DNA of 64,000 nt. Origin: Maritimibacter sp. (GTDB taxonomy: Bacteria > Pseudomonadota > Alphaproteobacteria > Rhodobacterales > Rhodobacteraceae). The translations under genes were made by a program, and so were the position numbers. Positions 43,054 through 51,787 of the stretch are shown here, in pieces. The stretch spans positions 4,314,001 through 4,378,000 of the forward strand of contig CP051232.1 in NCBI GenBank assembly GCA_017792445.1. Direction: 5' to 3'. The number at the start of each line of letters is the position of its first letter. Position 1 is the stretch's first letter. The notes under the pieces are model-generated. The model was not told the DNA's origin. It made no database searches and was given only the letters and a program-made list of their open reading frames with translations.

Positions 43054-43857
43054 TCAGGCGGCGACGCGCAGCCCCCGCACCTTGTCCATGAAGCGCAGGA
43101 CCCGGTCGCCGTCGACTGCGTTCCACGTGTCGCCATCGACTTTGAAATGCGTACCGATCACGCAGCCGTCCGCCACCGAAAGAATGTCGGTCACGTTGTC
43201 GATGTTGCAGCCCGTGTTCGCCATGATCGGCGTGTCCGGCAGGGCCTTCCGAACCGCGCTCAGATGCGCCGCGTCCACCGGCTGCCCGGTGATCGGGCCG
43301 GACACGAGGATCACATCCGCCAGCGACGAGAACACCGCGCTTTTCGCGCGCTCGGCCACGGTGCGGCTGTCCAGCGAGGATGCGAACTCGGCGTTGATGT
43401 TGAACAGAAGCGTCAGGTCATCGCGGCCAAGGTTGCGGCGCAGGCGCAGCGCCTCGCCCGCATCGGGCTTCCACAGGCCCATGTCGGACGCGAAGAGCCC
43501 GGTGAAGATCTCGCGCGCAAAGCTCGCACCGGTGGCGCTGGCGATGGCGACGGTGGCCATCGGGTCCCACAGGAAGTTCACGCCGAACGGCACCTTAAGC
43601 ATCGGCTTGATCGCCGACACCACCGCCGTCATCGCGGCGATGGATTCGGGCGCGGCCTTCAGCTGGTACGGGCGGTCGTTCTCGTTGCCGAACATGATCG
43701 CATCGACCCCGCCCGCCTGCAGCTTCTCGACGTCCGAGGCGACATCGTCGATCAGCTTCTGCATGCCGCCCGCCGCGTCATAAAGCGGGCTGCCGGGCAG
43801 CGCGCCGATATGCGCCATGGCGACGATGGTCTTGTTGGAGCGGGTAAAGAGATCCAT
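43054..43857 (-). CDS. BtpA/SgcQ family TIM-barrel protein
   Basis: 267 residues. It starts with hydrophilic MDLFTRSNKTIVAMAHIGALPGSPLYD, whose MAHIGALPGSP is the family signature; VDAIMFGNENDRPY, VPFGVNFLWDP and the late NTGCNIDNV and DGCVIGTHFKVDG are also typical. BtpA was named for an effect on photosystem I, whereas SgcQ lies in an E. coli sugar locus; the biochemical role is unsettled. It is downstream of a DeoR gene, which points to carbohydrate metabolism here. Confidence 0.88.
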   Translation of the reverse strand: MDLFTRSNKTIVAMAHIGALPGSPLYDAAGGMQKLIDDVASDVEKLQAGGVDAIMFGNENDRPYQLKAAPESIAAMTAVVSAIKPMLKVPFGVNFLWDPMATVAIASATGASFAREIFTGLFASDMGLWKPDAGEALRLRRNLGRDDLTLLFNINAEFASSLDSRTVAERAKSAVFSSLADVILVSGPITGQPVDAAHLSAVRKALPDTPIMANTGCNIDNVTDILSVADGCVIGTHFKVDGDTWNAVDGDRVLRFMDKVRGLRVAA

Positions 43858-43881
43858 TTGCGTTCCGGACTTTCTAAGAGA

Positions 43882-44715
43882 TTACGAAGGGATCACCACC
43901 CGCGTGCCGGCCCGTGCTAGGGCCTCGGCAATGTCGTCGGGGGGCGGGGCGTCGGTGACAAGCACGTCGACCGAGCCGAAGTCTGCAACGCGCGACATCG
44001 CGCGCTTGCCGAATTTCGAGGAATCGCACAGCACGACAACCTGCTCGGCGCGGGCCATCAGGGTGTGCTTCACTTCCGAGTCCTCTGGAGAATAGTCGGA
44101 AAAGCCAGAGCTGTCCGCGCCGGACACGCCGATGAAGGCGCGGTCCATGTAATAGTTGCCGATCCCTTCGACCGCCTGCGGGCCGATGACCGACAGTTCG
44201 GGCGCGCGCACCCGGCCGCCGGGCAGGTAGACGGCGCAGCCGGCCTCGGCCAGCACCGACGCCGCGCGGACGCTGTTGGTGATCACCCGCAGCCCGTCGA
44301 CCTCGGTCAGCCGCCGCGCCAGTTCAAGCGTCGAGGTGCCCACGTCGATCCCGACCGCTTCGCCGGGGCGCACCATGCTTACGGCGATCTCGGCTATGGT
44401 GGATTTCTTGTCGGAATGTTCGCTGAGGCGTGCGTCGAAGGCGGGTTCGGGCGGCTCGGCCGCGGGCTCCAGAAGATCGGGGCGCACCGCGCCGCCGTGG
44501 GTCCGCTTCAGACCGCCGCGTTCCTCTAGCTGGCCGATGTCGCGCCGGATCGTCATTCCCGAAACGCCCAGCTCCTCCGCCAGATCGCCGATCGAGATGA
44601 AGCCGTCCCGCTCGAAAGCGGACATGATCAGCGACTGCCGCACCGGCGCTGGCATCCGGCCTCGACCACGTTTCGCCACAGCGACCTTCAGCTCGTCCTC
44701 GCCTTCCGTATCCAT
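43882..44715 (-). CDS. DeoR family transcriptional regulator
   Basis: 277 residues with a 20-residue basic extension before the DeoR helix-turn-helix (FISIGDLAEELGVSGMTIRRD, about residues 35-55, given in part), then GGLKRTHGGAV. The DeoRC sugar-phosphate sensor domain has SVMRPGEAVGIDVGTST-type sequence (VGIDVGTSTLELAR) and FIGVSGADSS. It forms an operon with the BtpA-like gene, 24 bases apart, and is divergent from an SDR gene. Repeats with 10-bp phasing lie in the shared promoter region and are its likely operator. Confidence 0.9.
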   Translation of the reverse strand: MDTEGEDELKVAVAKRGRGRMPAPVRQSLIMSAFERDGFISIGDLAEELGVSGMTIRRDIGQLEERGGLKRTHGGAVRPDLLEPAAEPPEPAFDARLSEHSDKKSTIAEIAVSMVRPGEAVGIDVGTSTLELARRLTEVDGLRVITNSVRAASVLAEAGCAVYLPGGRVRAPELSVIGPQAVEGIGNYYMDRAFIGVSGADSSGFSDYSPEDSEVKHTLMARAEQVVVLCDSSKFGKRAMSRVADFGSVDVLVTDAPPPDDIAEALARAGTRVVIPS

Positions 44716-44758
44716 CCGATTATCCCGATGACCTTCTCCCTGCCCGGCACACTAACAT

Positions 44759-44802
44759 GTGGCATTCCGTTAATGAAGGTTGTATTTTGTTAAATTGTGT
44801 TA
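44759..44802. promoter_or_regulatory. 10-bp-phased GTTA repeats, probable DeoR operator
   Basis: GTTA at 44769, GTTG at 44779, GTTA at 44789 and GTTA at 44799 recur at exactly one helical turn, with a weaker GTGG at 44759. The array is AT-rich and lies between the DeoR gene (start 44715) and the SDR gene (start 44847). DeoR-family repressors often bind phased direct repeats. Confidence 0.6.
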
Positions 44803-44846
44803 CGCGCTTGGTTCGGGCCTCTCCGGATCGGTCAAAAGGACAGGAC

Positions 44847-45644
44847 ATGCCTATGAATCAGACGGAAACAGGATCGGAATTCGCGGGGAAACGAGTGATC
44901 GTCACCGGCGGCTCCACGGGAATCGGCGCAGCCATCGTGCGCGCCTTCCACGACGCGGGCGCGGTGGTGCGGATTCTGGACCTCGACACCGACGGCGCGG
45001 GCGTGCTGGCGGAGGAACTGGGCGAGACGGTCACGGTCGGCAAGATCGACGTGCGCGACCGAAGCTCGGTCGAGGCGGCGATGGCGGCGGCAATCGCGGA
45101 ACTTGGCGGGCTGGACGTGCTGTGCGCCAACGCGGGCGTCTCGACCATGCGGGCGGCCTGCGACCTGACGGACGAGGACTGGGATTTCAACATGGACGTG
45201 AACGCGCGCGGCGTGTTCCTGACCAATCAGGCAGCGTGCAGGCACTTCCTCGACACAGGCCACGCGGGCTGCATCGTCAACACCGCCTCGCTCGCCGCCA
45301 AGGTCGGCGCGCCGCTGCTGGCGCATTACTCGGCCAGCAAGTTCGCGGTGCTTGGCTGGACACAGGGCGTCGCCCGCGAGATGGCGCCGCACGGCATCCG
45401 CATCAACGCCGTGTGCCCCGGCTTCGTCCGCACCGGAATGCAGGACCGCGAGGTCGAATGGGAAGCCTCGCTGCGCGGCATGACCCCGGACGAGGTGCGG
45501 CAGGACTACGTGAACCAGACGCCGCTGGGCCGGATCGAGACGCCAGAGGATGTGGCGGGCGTGGTGGTCTTCCTTGCCTCGGACGCGGCGCGGTTCATGA
45601 CCGGTCAGGGGATCAACGTCACCGGCGGCGTCTACATGGGATAG
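44847..45644 (+). CDS. SDR-family oxidoreductase
   Basis: 265 residues. TGGSTGIG at about 18-25, an aspartate-rich end to strand 2 (ILDLDTDG) favouring NAD, CANAG near 92 in place of the usual NNAG, and catalytic NTASLAAKVGAPLLAHYSASK near 145-163 (given in part as YSASK). The start MPMNQTETGS is preceded by AAAGGA. It is divergent from the DeoR gene and probably under its control, dehydrogenating a polyol or sugar. It converges with the FGGY kinase gene, 16 bases apart. Confidence 0.87.
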   Translation: MPMNQTETGSEFAGKRVIVTGGSTGIGAAIVRAFHDAGAVVRILDLDTDGAGVLAEELGETVTVGKIDVRDRSSVEAAMAAAIAELGGLDVLCANAGVSTMRAACDLTDEDWDFNMDVNARGVFLTNQAACRHFLDTGHAGCIVNTASLAAKVGAPLLAHYSASKFAVLGWTQGVAREMAPHGIRINAVCPGFVRTGMQDREVEWEASLRGMTPDEVRQDYVNQTPLGRIETPEDVAGVVVFLASDAARFMTGQGINVTGGVYMG

Positions 45645-45660
45645 GCACGGGCGCCCGGCC

Positions 45661-47139
45661 CTAGCGGTCGGGCATCCGCCACACTGGCTTAAGTGCCTGA
45701 TACAACGCGCGGAACTTTGCATAGCCCGCGTCATAGACCGCACGGTTTTCCGGGTTCGGCGCCAGCGTTTCGCCTGCTACGGACAGCCGGGACACCTCGG
45801 CCCAGTCGCTGACCACCCCTGCCCCGATCGCCGCCACGAAGGCCGCGCCGCCGGACGAGCCATTGTCGCTTTTCAAAAGCGTCACCGGCAGACCGATTAC
45901 ATCGGCGACGATCTGCATCCAGACCCGGCTGCGCGCGCCGCCGTCCGAGACCAGCACCCGTTGCGGCGGGTTGCCGATTTCGGTCAGCACTTCAAGGTGA
46001 TGGCGGAACCCATAGGCCACCGCCTCCAGCAGCGCGCGCCACAGGTGCGCCTTGCCGTGGCTCAGCGACAGGCCGGTGAACGTGCCCCGCGCCAGCGGGT
46101 CGTGGATCGGGGTCTTCTCGCCCAGGAAATACGGCAGGCACAGCACGCCGTCCGCCCCCGCAGGCACGGTGGCGGCCAGCTCGTCCAGCCGGGGATGCGG
46201 GCTGTCTTCGTCGTCCAGCAACGCGGCCAGCCAGTTCAGCGCCGCGCCCGAGGCCGCCATGCAGCCGTTCGGGGCGTAAAACCCCGGAACAAGGTGGTAA
46301 TCCATATACAGCCGCGCGTCGGGCCGGGCCGTGTCGGTGGCCACCACCACGTCGCCCGCACCGCCGAATTTCAGCAGCACGTCCCCTGCCCGCGCGATCC
46401 CCGCCGCCAGCGCCGAGGCGATGTGATCCGCCGCGCCGCCCATTACCGGCAGTCCCTCGGGCAGGCCGGTCTCTGCCGCTGCCTCTGCCGTCACATGGCC
46501 GATCACCTCGTGCGACACCGCGATCCTTGGCAGCGCGCTGGCTGGAAGGCCGGCAAGCGCCACCAGTTCCGGGTCAATAGTGCGGCTGGCAAGATCGGTG
46601 AACCCGGCCTCAAGCGCCCAGTTCTGTTCCACCCGAAGGTCGCCGGTCAGGCGCATCGCGATGTAATCGTACGAGCCGCAGACCTTGTCGATCCGGGCGA
46701 AGACTTCAGGCTCGTGCTTGGCAATCCACCGCAGTTTCGCGGCGACAAGCTGCTGGTTGATGCCGTTTCCGGTGCGCTTCAGGAAGGCCGCTTCATCCAG
46801 TTCGGCCTGCAATTCCTCGACCTCTGCCGACACCCGACCGTCGCTTTGCTGGATCGAGGGGCGCAGCACCACGCCGTCCTTGTCCAGCAGCACCACGGCA
46901 GGCAGCATCCCCGTAACGCAGATGCCTTTCACCTGCGCAGGCTCCGCGTTCTGCATCACTTCGGCCAGCACCGCGCGGGCGTTCGCCCACCATTGGGCCG
47001 GGTCCTCCTCTGCCCAGCCGGGACGCGGCGAGGACAACGTCACGGGCCGCGAGGCCGAGGCGTGAATGGCGCCCATCGCGTCCATCCGGATCGCGATGGT
47101 CGAGGTTGTTCCGATGTCGAGCCCGATCACGTCAGCCAT
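45661..47139 (-). CDS. FGGY-family carbohydrate kinase (xylulokinase-like)
   Basis: 492 residues, full length. The N-terminal phosphate-binding motif is IGLDIGTTSTIAIRMD; sugar contact and catalytic aspartate occur in GGAADHIASAL near 236; adenosine motif LVSDGGARSRVWMQIVAD near 397; SSGGAAFVAA is an FGGY signature. It phosphorylates a ketose or polyol; the sequence alone does not fix which. It starts 9 bases after the amidohydrolase gene, so both form one operon. Confidence 0.9.
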   Translation of the reverse strand: MADVIGLDIGTTSTIAIRMDAMGAIHASASRPVTLSSPRPGWAEEDPAQWWANARAVLAEVMQNAEPAQVKGICVTGMLPAVVLLDKDGVVLRPSIQQSDGRVSAEVEELQAELDEAAFLKRTGNGINQQLVAAKLRWIAKHEPEVFARIDKVCGSYDYIAMRLTGDLRVEQNWALEAGFTDLASRTIDPELVALAGLPASALPRIAVSHEVIGHVTAEAAAETGLPEGLPVMGGAADHIASALAAGIARAGDVLLKFGGAGDVVVATDTARPDARLYMDYHLVPGFYAPNGCMAASGAALNWLAALLDDEDSPHPRLDELAATVPAGADGVLCLPYFLGEKTPIHDPLARGTFTGLSLSHGKAHLWRALLEAVAYGFRHHLEVLTEIGNPPQRVLVSDGGARSRVWMQIVADVIGLPVTLLKSDNGSSGGAAFVAAIGAGVVSDWAEVSRLSVAGETLAPNPENRAVYDAGYAKFRALYQALKPVWRMPDR

Positions 47140-47148
47140 GCGTCCGCC

Positions 47149-48333
47149 TCACACAAGCGCACAGTCGCGCGCGATCACACGGCCGCCCCGCACCGAGACG
47201 CGCTGCATCGGCACGCCCGCGACTGCCTCTGCGACGCAGCTTGCGCCTACCAGAAGCATGTCGGCCCGCGCGCCTTCGGTCAGGCCGTAGTCGGTCAGCC
47301 CCAGCAGGCGCGCGCCTGCGCTGGTAGCCATGGACAGCGCGACCTCCAGATCGGAATCGTCCCTGAAATCCTGCATGTAGGCGATCAGCCCTGCTCGGCG
47401 CAGCATGTCGCCGTCGCCATGCGGGCTCCATGCGTCGCGGATGTTGTCCGAGCCCGCGACCACTTCGACACCCGCCGCGCGCAGCATCGCCACGGGGGGC
47501 ATCGCGACCATGCGGTTCGGCCCGTTGGTCACGATGGACACCCGCGCCTTCGCCAGCGCCTCGACCACCGCGCCGACGCCCGGCAGGCCAGAGCCGAGCG
47601 CGAAGGCATGCGACACAGCGACCTTGCCCTTCAGGCCAAGCGCCTCGGTCCGTTTCGCGATCTCGGCCAGCTCGAACAGGCCCAGTTCGCCTGCGTCGTG
47701 CAGATGGATATCGACACCCACGCCGAAGCGGTCGGCCAGCCCGAACACAACGTCCAGATGCCCTGCGACGTCCCGGTCGATGCCCGCGGGGTCCAGTCCG
47801 CCGATCAGGTCCGCACCGTTCGCCAGCGCGTCGGCCAGCAGGTCCGCGACCGGCGCATCGCGCAGGATGCCGTTCTGCGGGAAGGCGACGATCTGCACAT
47901 CCACGAGATCCGCGACCGCCTCGCGCAGTTTCAAAAGATCCTCCAGCCCGCTCAGCCCCAGATCGCCGTCGATATCCACGTGGCTGCGGATCGCCTGAGT
48001 GCCATAGCCCGCAACCTGCCGCACCAAAGCGTTCCCCCGCTCGAAGGCAGACAGCGGCAGCGAGGCGCGCTGGCTTTTCTCTTGCGCGATGCGCTCGGCC
48101 ACCGTCGCCCCCGGCAGGTGCGACTGGAACGGCAGGCCCAGCAGGGTCTTGTCGAGGTGGATATGCGCCTCGACCAGCGGCGGCAGGGCCACGTGGCCGC
48201 GCATGTCAAACGCGTCCGGCAGCATCCCGGCGGGCAGGATCGCGGCGATCCGCCCCTCGGTGAAGGCGATGTCCGCAAGCGCGCCGTCCGGCATGGCCAC
48301 CGATCCTAATCCGGTGAGTGTGTCCTGCGTCAT
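47149..48333 (-). CDS. Cytosine deaminase-like amidohydrolase
   Basis: 394 residues of the CodA branch. Metal ligands: EAHIHLDK near residue 56 (HxH), IHLHDAGE near 209, SHAFALG near 242 and GSDNIRDAWSPHG near 297 (Asp). LDK after HIH is characteristic of cytosine deaminase. Known activities of this branch include cytosine, isoguanine and creatinine deamination. Operon with an FGGY kinase and divergent from a creatininase-family gene; substrate uncertain. Confidence 0.87.
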   Translation of the reverse strand: MTQDTLTGLGSVAMPDGALADIAFTEGRIAAILPAGMLPDAFDMRGHVALPPLVEAHIHLDKTLLGLPFQSHLPGATVAERIAQEKSQRASLPLSAFERGNALVRQVAGYGTQAIRSHVDIDGDLGLSGLEDLLKLREAVADLVDVQIVAFPQNGILRDAPVADLLADALANGADLIGGLDPAGIDRDVAGHLDVVFGLADRFGVGVDIHLHDAGELGLFELAEIAKRTEALGLKGKVAVSHAFALGSGLPGVGAVVEALAKARVSIVTNGPNRMVAMPPVAMLRAAGVEVVAGSDNIRDAWSPHGDGDMLRRAGLIAYMQDFRDDSDLEVALSMATSAGARLLGLTDYGLTEGARADMLLVGASCVAEAVAGVPMQRVSVRGGRVIARDCALV

Positions 48334-48871
48334 GCTGCGTCCGTCCCTGTGGTTCTGCGAGGAATCATGCGCCGAGATGATACCGAATGTGAAGATTTGG
48401 GAAGTCGAATGTCGCGGTCAGCCTCGCAAGACGCCGTTCCGGGCCCCGATGAAGATGCGGCAGCCGGGCCTGCAACTCGCAGGCGAGCGGCTTTTTGTAG
48501 AAATGAACGCGATTCAATCCGTTCTGGGAAAGCGGCGATTCGACGGTCGTTCAAAGGGGGCTTTCGTGTACGCACCCAACCGCAATTTCGACGCATGCGA
48601 TTGTTTTTATGTCATATTCCCAGAAACAAGCGCCCAAAGTTCATCTATCGCACTTCCATCGCCTTGAGACAGCACGCACCGCGGACTTCGCGCGACGCTG
48701 CATTGTTAACCATCTCGACCAGGCGTTTCGCTGAAGCAACGGGCAAATGCCCCGTGAGGTCACTGACCTGCCCGACGTATCGTGCTTTTTCGTTGCGTTC
48801 TGTTCATTTGTGATAACCTTCGAACAAGACCCCCGCGACCTGCGGGGCCAAGAAATGAGGATACGGACGGC
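48334..48871. other. Long divergent intergenic region
   Basis: 538 bases without a convincing gene between the amidohydrolase and creatininase-family genes. It contains a GCCTGC/GCAGGC hairpin (48468-48484) followed by CTTTTTG, an AT-rich stretch near 48600-48630, an AGGTC/GACCT repeat near 48760 and TTCGAA near 48818. Promoters for both flanking operons must be here, but I cannot pick a reliable pair. Confidence 0.5.
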
Positions 48872-49687
48872 ATGGCATCTGATGCCTTGAACTGGTGGTC
48901 TTACTCGACAGCGCAATTCGCGGAACGCGACTTGTCCGACGCGGTAGCGTTGCTTCCGATCGCAACGGTCGAACAGCACGGGCCGCACCTGCCGGTCGGC
49001 GTGGATTCCATGATCAACGCCGGAATCGTCGCGCGCGCGATGAAGAAAATCGGCAACGATCAGAAGGTCCTGCCGCTGCCGATGATGCCTTTCGGCAAAT
49101 CGACGGAACACCTCGCCTATCCCGGCACCCTGACGCTGGACTGGGAACTGGTGGCACAGGTCTGGTTCCAGCTTGGCGAATGCGTCAACCGCACCGGCTG
49201 CCGCAAGATCATCCTGTTCAATTCGCACGGCGGTCAGGTGGCGCTTAGCCAGATCGTCGCCCGCGACCTGCGGGCGAAGCTGGGCATGATGGCGGTCGCC
49301 GCGACGTGGTTCCACATCACGCCGATGGATGACCTGTTCTCTCAGGAAGAGCAGAAGCACGGCTATCACGGCGGCGAGATCGAGACGAGCGCGATGCTGG
49401 CCTTGCATCCCGACCTTGTCGACATGAGCCGCGCCGAGGATTTCCGCCAGCTGTCGATGACGATGGAGACCGAAAACGAGATCCTCGCCCCCGGCCTGAT
49501 GGCGTGGATGGCCGAAGACCTGCACGGCTCGGGCGTCAGCGGCAACGCCGCCGCGTCGGACGCCGAGCGGGGCGAGATCCTTGTGGATCGCGCGGCGGAC
49601 CGGCTGATCACCCTGATCCGCGAGACCGCCGCCTTCCCCATCGACCGGCTGGAACAGCCCGCAGACTATCAGGTGGTGCAGAAATGA
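48872..49687 (+). CDS. Creatininase family amidohydrolase
   Basis: 271 residues. Metal ligands of the creatininase fold are in place: VEQHGPHLPVGVD (Glu, His, Asp) near residue 34, NSHGGQ near 125, and YHGGEIETS (His, Glu) near 170. Family members open cyclic amides (creatinine) or cleave related bonds, so the exact substrate is open. It starts at ATG 48872 with GAGGAT upstream and overlaps the ABC ATPase gene by 4 bases, tying it to the imported compound. Confidence 0.9.
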   Translation: MASDALNWWSYSTAQFAERDLSDAVALLPIATVEQHGPHLPVGVDSMINAGIVARAMKKIGNDQKVLPLPMMPFGKSTEHLAYPGTLTLDWELVAQVWFQLGECVNRTGCRKIILFNSHGGQVALSQIVARDLRAKLGMMAVAATWFHITPMDDLFSQEEQKHGYHGGEIETSAMLALHPDLVDMSRAEDFRQLSMTMETENEILAPGLMAWMAEDLHGSGVSGNAAASDAERGEILVDRAADRLITLIRETAAFPIDRLEQPADYQVVQK

Positions 49688-50706
49688 GCCGCGACTACCT
49701 TCGCCTTCAGCAGCTTCAAGCGCACTACGGCAAGTCGCTGGCCGCAGACGACATCTCGTTGAACATCGACAAGGGCGAACTGATCGCCCTGCTCGGCCCC
49801 TCGGGCTGCGGCAAGACAACGACGCTGCGCATGATCGCGGGCTTCGTGCAACCGACCTCGGGCGAGGTGGTGATCGACGGGCTCGACGTGACCCGCATGG
49901 CGCCGCACAAGCGCAACATCGGCGTCGTGTTCCAGTCCTACGCGCTGTTCCCGCACCTGACCGTGCTTGGCAACGTCGCCTTCGGCCTGTCCATGCGCGC
50001 GATCCCCAAGGCGCAGCGGCTGGAGCGCGCCCGCGCGACGCTGGACCTCGTGGGTCTCGGTCCCTTCGCCGACCGCTACCCGGCACAGCTTTCGGGCGGT
50101 CAACAGCAGCGCGTGGCGCTGGCCCGCGCACTGGTGATCGAGCCGTCGGTGCTGCTGCTGGACGAGCCGCTGTCGAACCTCGACGCCCACCTTCGCGGCG
50201 AAATGCGCAGCGAGATCAGGTCATTGCAGAAGCGTCTGTCGATCACGACCGTTTTCGTCACCCACGATCAGGCCGAGGCTCTGGCGATGGCCGACCGGGT
50301 TGTCGTGATGAGCGCGGGCCGCATCGTCGAGATCGGCGAGCCCCGCGCGCTGTGCGACCATCCGGGCCACGAATTCACCGCCTCGTTCCTTGGCGAACGC
50401 ACCGTGGTCAACGGGCAGACGCTGGACGGGGTGTTCGAGGCGCCGGGCTTCCGGCTGGAAGGCGCGCCCGCCGGATCGACCCGTGCGATCCTTCGCGCCG
50501 CGCGGCTGCGGTTCGATGCCTCCGCCGGGCCGAAGGTGTCCGATGGCACCGTGCAGGCCACCGCCTATCTCGGCGACACGGTCGAGACCGACGTCACCGT
50601 GAACTCTGCCCGCGTGCGGCTGCTGACGCCGTCGGACCAGCCGGTCCCGCCGGTCGGCGCCGCGTGCAGCATCCATGCGCTGCCGGGCAGCGTCACCTTC
50701 ATCTGA
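49684..50706 (+). CDS. ABC transporter ATPase, polyamine type (PotA-like)
   Basis: 340 residues. Walker A GPSGCGKTT near residue 39, Q-loop VVFQSYALFPHL, signature LSGGQQQRVALARAL, Walker B LLLDEPLSNLD and H-loop FVTHDQAEA. A C-terminal TOBE-type regulatory domain covers about 245-340. It works with the downstream receptor and fused permease. The link to a creatininase-family gene suggests a nitrogenous, polyamine- or guanidine-like substrate. Confidence 0.92.
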   Translation: MSRDYLRLQQLQAHYGKSLAADDISLNIDKGELIALLGPSGCGKTTTLRMIAGFVQPTSGEVVIDGLDVTRMAPHKRNIGVVFQSYALFPHLTVLGNVAFGLSMRAIPKAQRLERARATLDLVGLGPFADRYPAQLSGGQQQRVALARALVIEPSVLLLDEPLSNLDAHLRGEMRSEIRSLQKRLSITTVFVTHDQAEALAMADRVVVMSAGRIVEIGEPRALCDHPGHEFTASFLGERTVVNGQTLDGVFEAPGFRLEGAPAGSTRAILRAARLRFDASAGPKVSDGTVQATAYLGDTVETDVTVNSARVRLLTPSDQPVPPVGAACSIHALPGSVTFI

Positions 50707-50740
50707 GACTGAACGACATAACCGACAGGGAAAGAAGATC

Positions 50741-51787
50741 ATGACCAAACTGAACAGACGGACATTCGGCAAACTCGTGCTGGGCGCGGGTGTGGCCGCT
50801 CCCTTCCACTTCACCCGCACCGCCATCGCGCAGCCGAAACCCGGCGACGAGCTGGTGGTCGGCATCTGGGGCGGCGCGCAGGAACGCATCGTGCGCGCGA
50901 TGATCGAGCCGCAGCTGGTCGACAAGTACGGCTGCACCGTGTCCTACGTGCTGGGCGGCACCGGCGAACGCCGCGCCCGCGCCTATGCCGAGCGGGGCCG
51001 TCCGAGCTTCGACATCGTGTACCTGAACATCTACGAAAGCCGTCAGGCCGTGACCGACGGCGTGACGCAGGCGCCGACCGACGCCGTACCGAACTACGAA
51101 CACCTGTACGACGCCGCGAAGATCGGCGGCTACGGCGTCGCGTTCAACCCCTGCACGCTGGTCTACAAGGGCGAAAAGGCCTCGGCGCCGATCACCTCGT
51201 GGGAAGACCTGTTCAACGAGGAATGGGCGGGCCGGCTTGCCGCACCCTCGCTGCCGGGCATGCAGGGCATGGCCGCGCTGCTGATGCTGGCCAAGACCTA
51301 CGGCGGTGACGAGTTCAACGTCGACGTCGGCTTCGAGAAACTGGCCGCACTGAAGCCCTTCGCCGCGATCCAGACCTCGGCCGAGTCGGCGTGGCAGATG
51401 TTCGAACAGGACATCGCGGACATCACCGTCGAGTTCGGATCGCTGGCGCAGCGCGCCAAGGAATCGACCAACCCCGAGATCGTCATCGCCGACCCGACCG
51501 AGGGCATGTGCGCCGCGATGAATTTTGCCTGCATCACCACCGGCGCCCCGAACCAGGTGCTGGCGGAAGAGTGGATCAACCTGCACCTCTCGCCCGAGGT
51601 CATGCAGGAATACATGCGCGAGACCTACTACTCGCCCACGGTCCGCAACGCCGAGATCCCCGAAGAACTGGCGGGCAAGATCATGACCCCCGAGCAGGTC
51701 GACAACCTGGTCGCCTTCGACTGGGAGCACATCGCATCCCAGCAGGCCGCCTGGACCAGCCGCTTTACCCGGGAAATCGCAGGGTGA
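50741..51787 (+). CDS. Polyamine-type ABC transporter binding protein (PotD-like)
   Basis: 348 residues. The N-terminus NRRTFGKLVLGAGVAAPF with twin arginines at 6-7 looks like a Tat signal. The mature part begins ELVVGIWGGAQERIVR and has SFDIVYLNIYESRQAV, IGGYGVAFNPCTLVY and ITSWEDLFNEEWAGRL, typical of family 1 spermidine/putrescine/iron-type receptors. GTGA overlap couples it to the permease gene. No hairpin follows it, unlike the receptors that head operons. Confidence 0.9.
   Translation: MTKLNRRTFGKLVLGAGVAAPFHFTRTAIAQPKPGDELVVGIWGGAQERIVRAMIEPQLVDKYGCTVSYVLGGTGERRARAYAERGRPSFDIVYLNIYESRQAVTDGVTQAPTDAVPNYEHLYDAAKIGGYGVAFNPCTLVYKGEKASAPITSWEDLFNEEWAGRLAAPSLPGMQGMAALLMLAKTYGGDEFNVDVGFEKLAALKPFAAIQTSAESAWQMFEQDIADITVEFGSLAQRAKESTNPEIVIADPTEGMCAAMNFACITTGAPNQVLAEEWINLHLSPEVMQEYMRETYYSPTVRNAEIPEELAGKIMTPEQVDNLVAFDWEHIASQQAAWTSRFTREIAG

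Noticed and set aside
48468-48496. Hairpin plus T run resembling a terminator in the gap between amidohydrolase and creatininase genes
   Set aside because: No plus-strand gene lies upstream to be terminated and the stem is separated from the T run by 7 bases.
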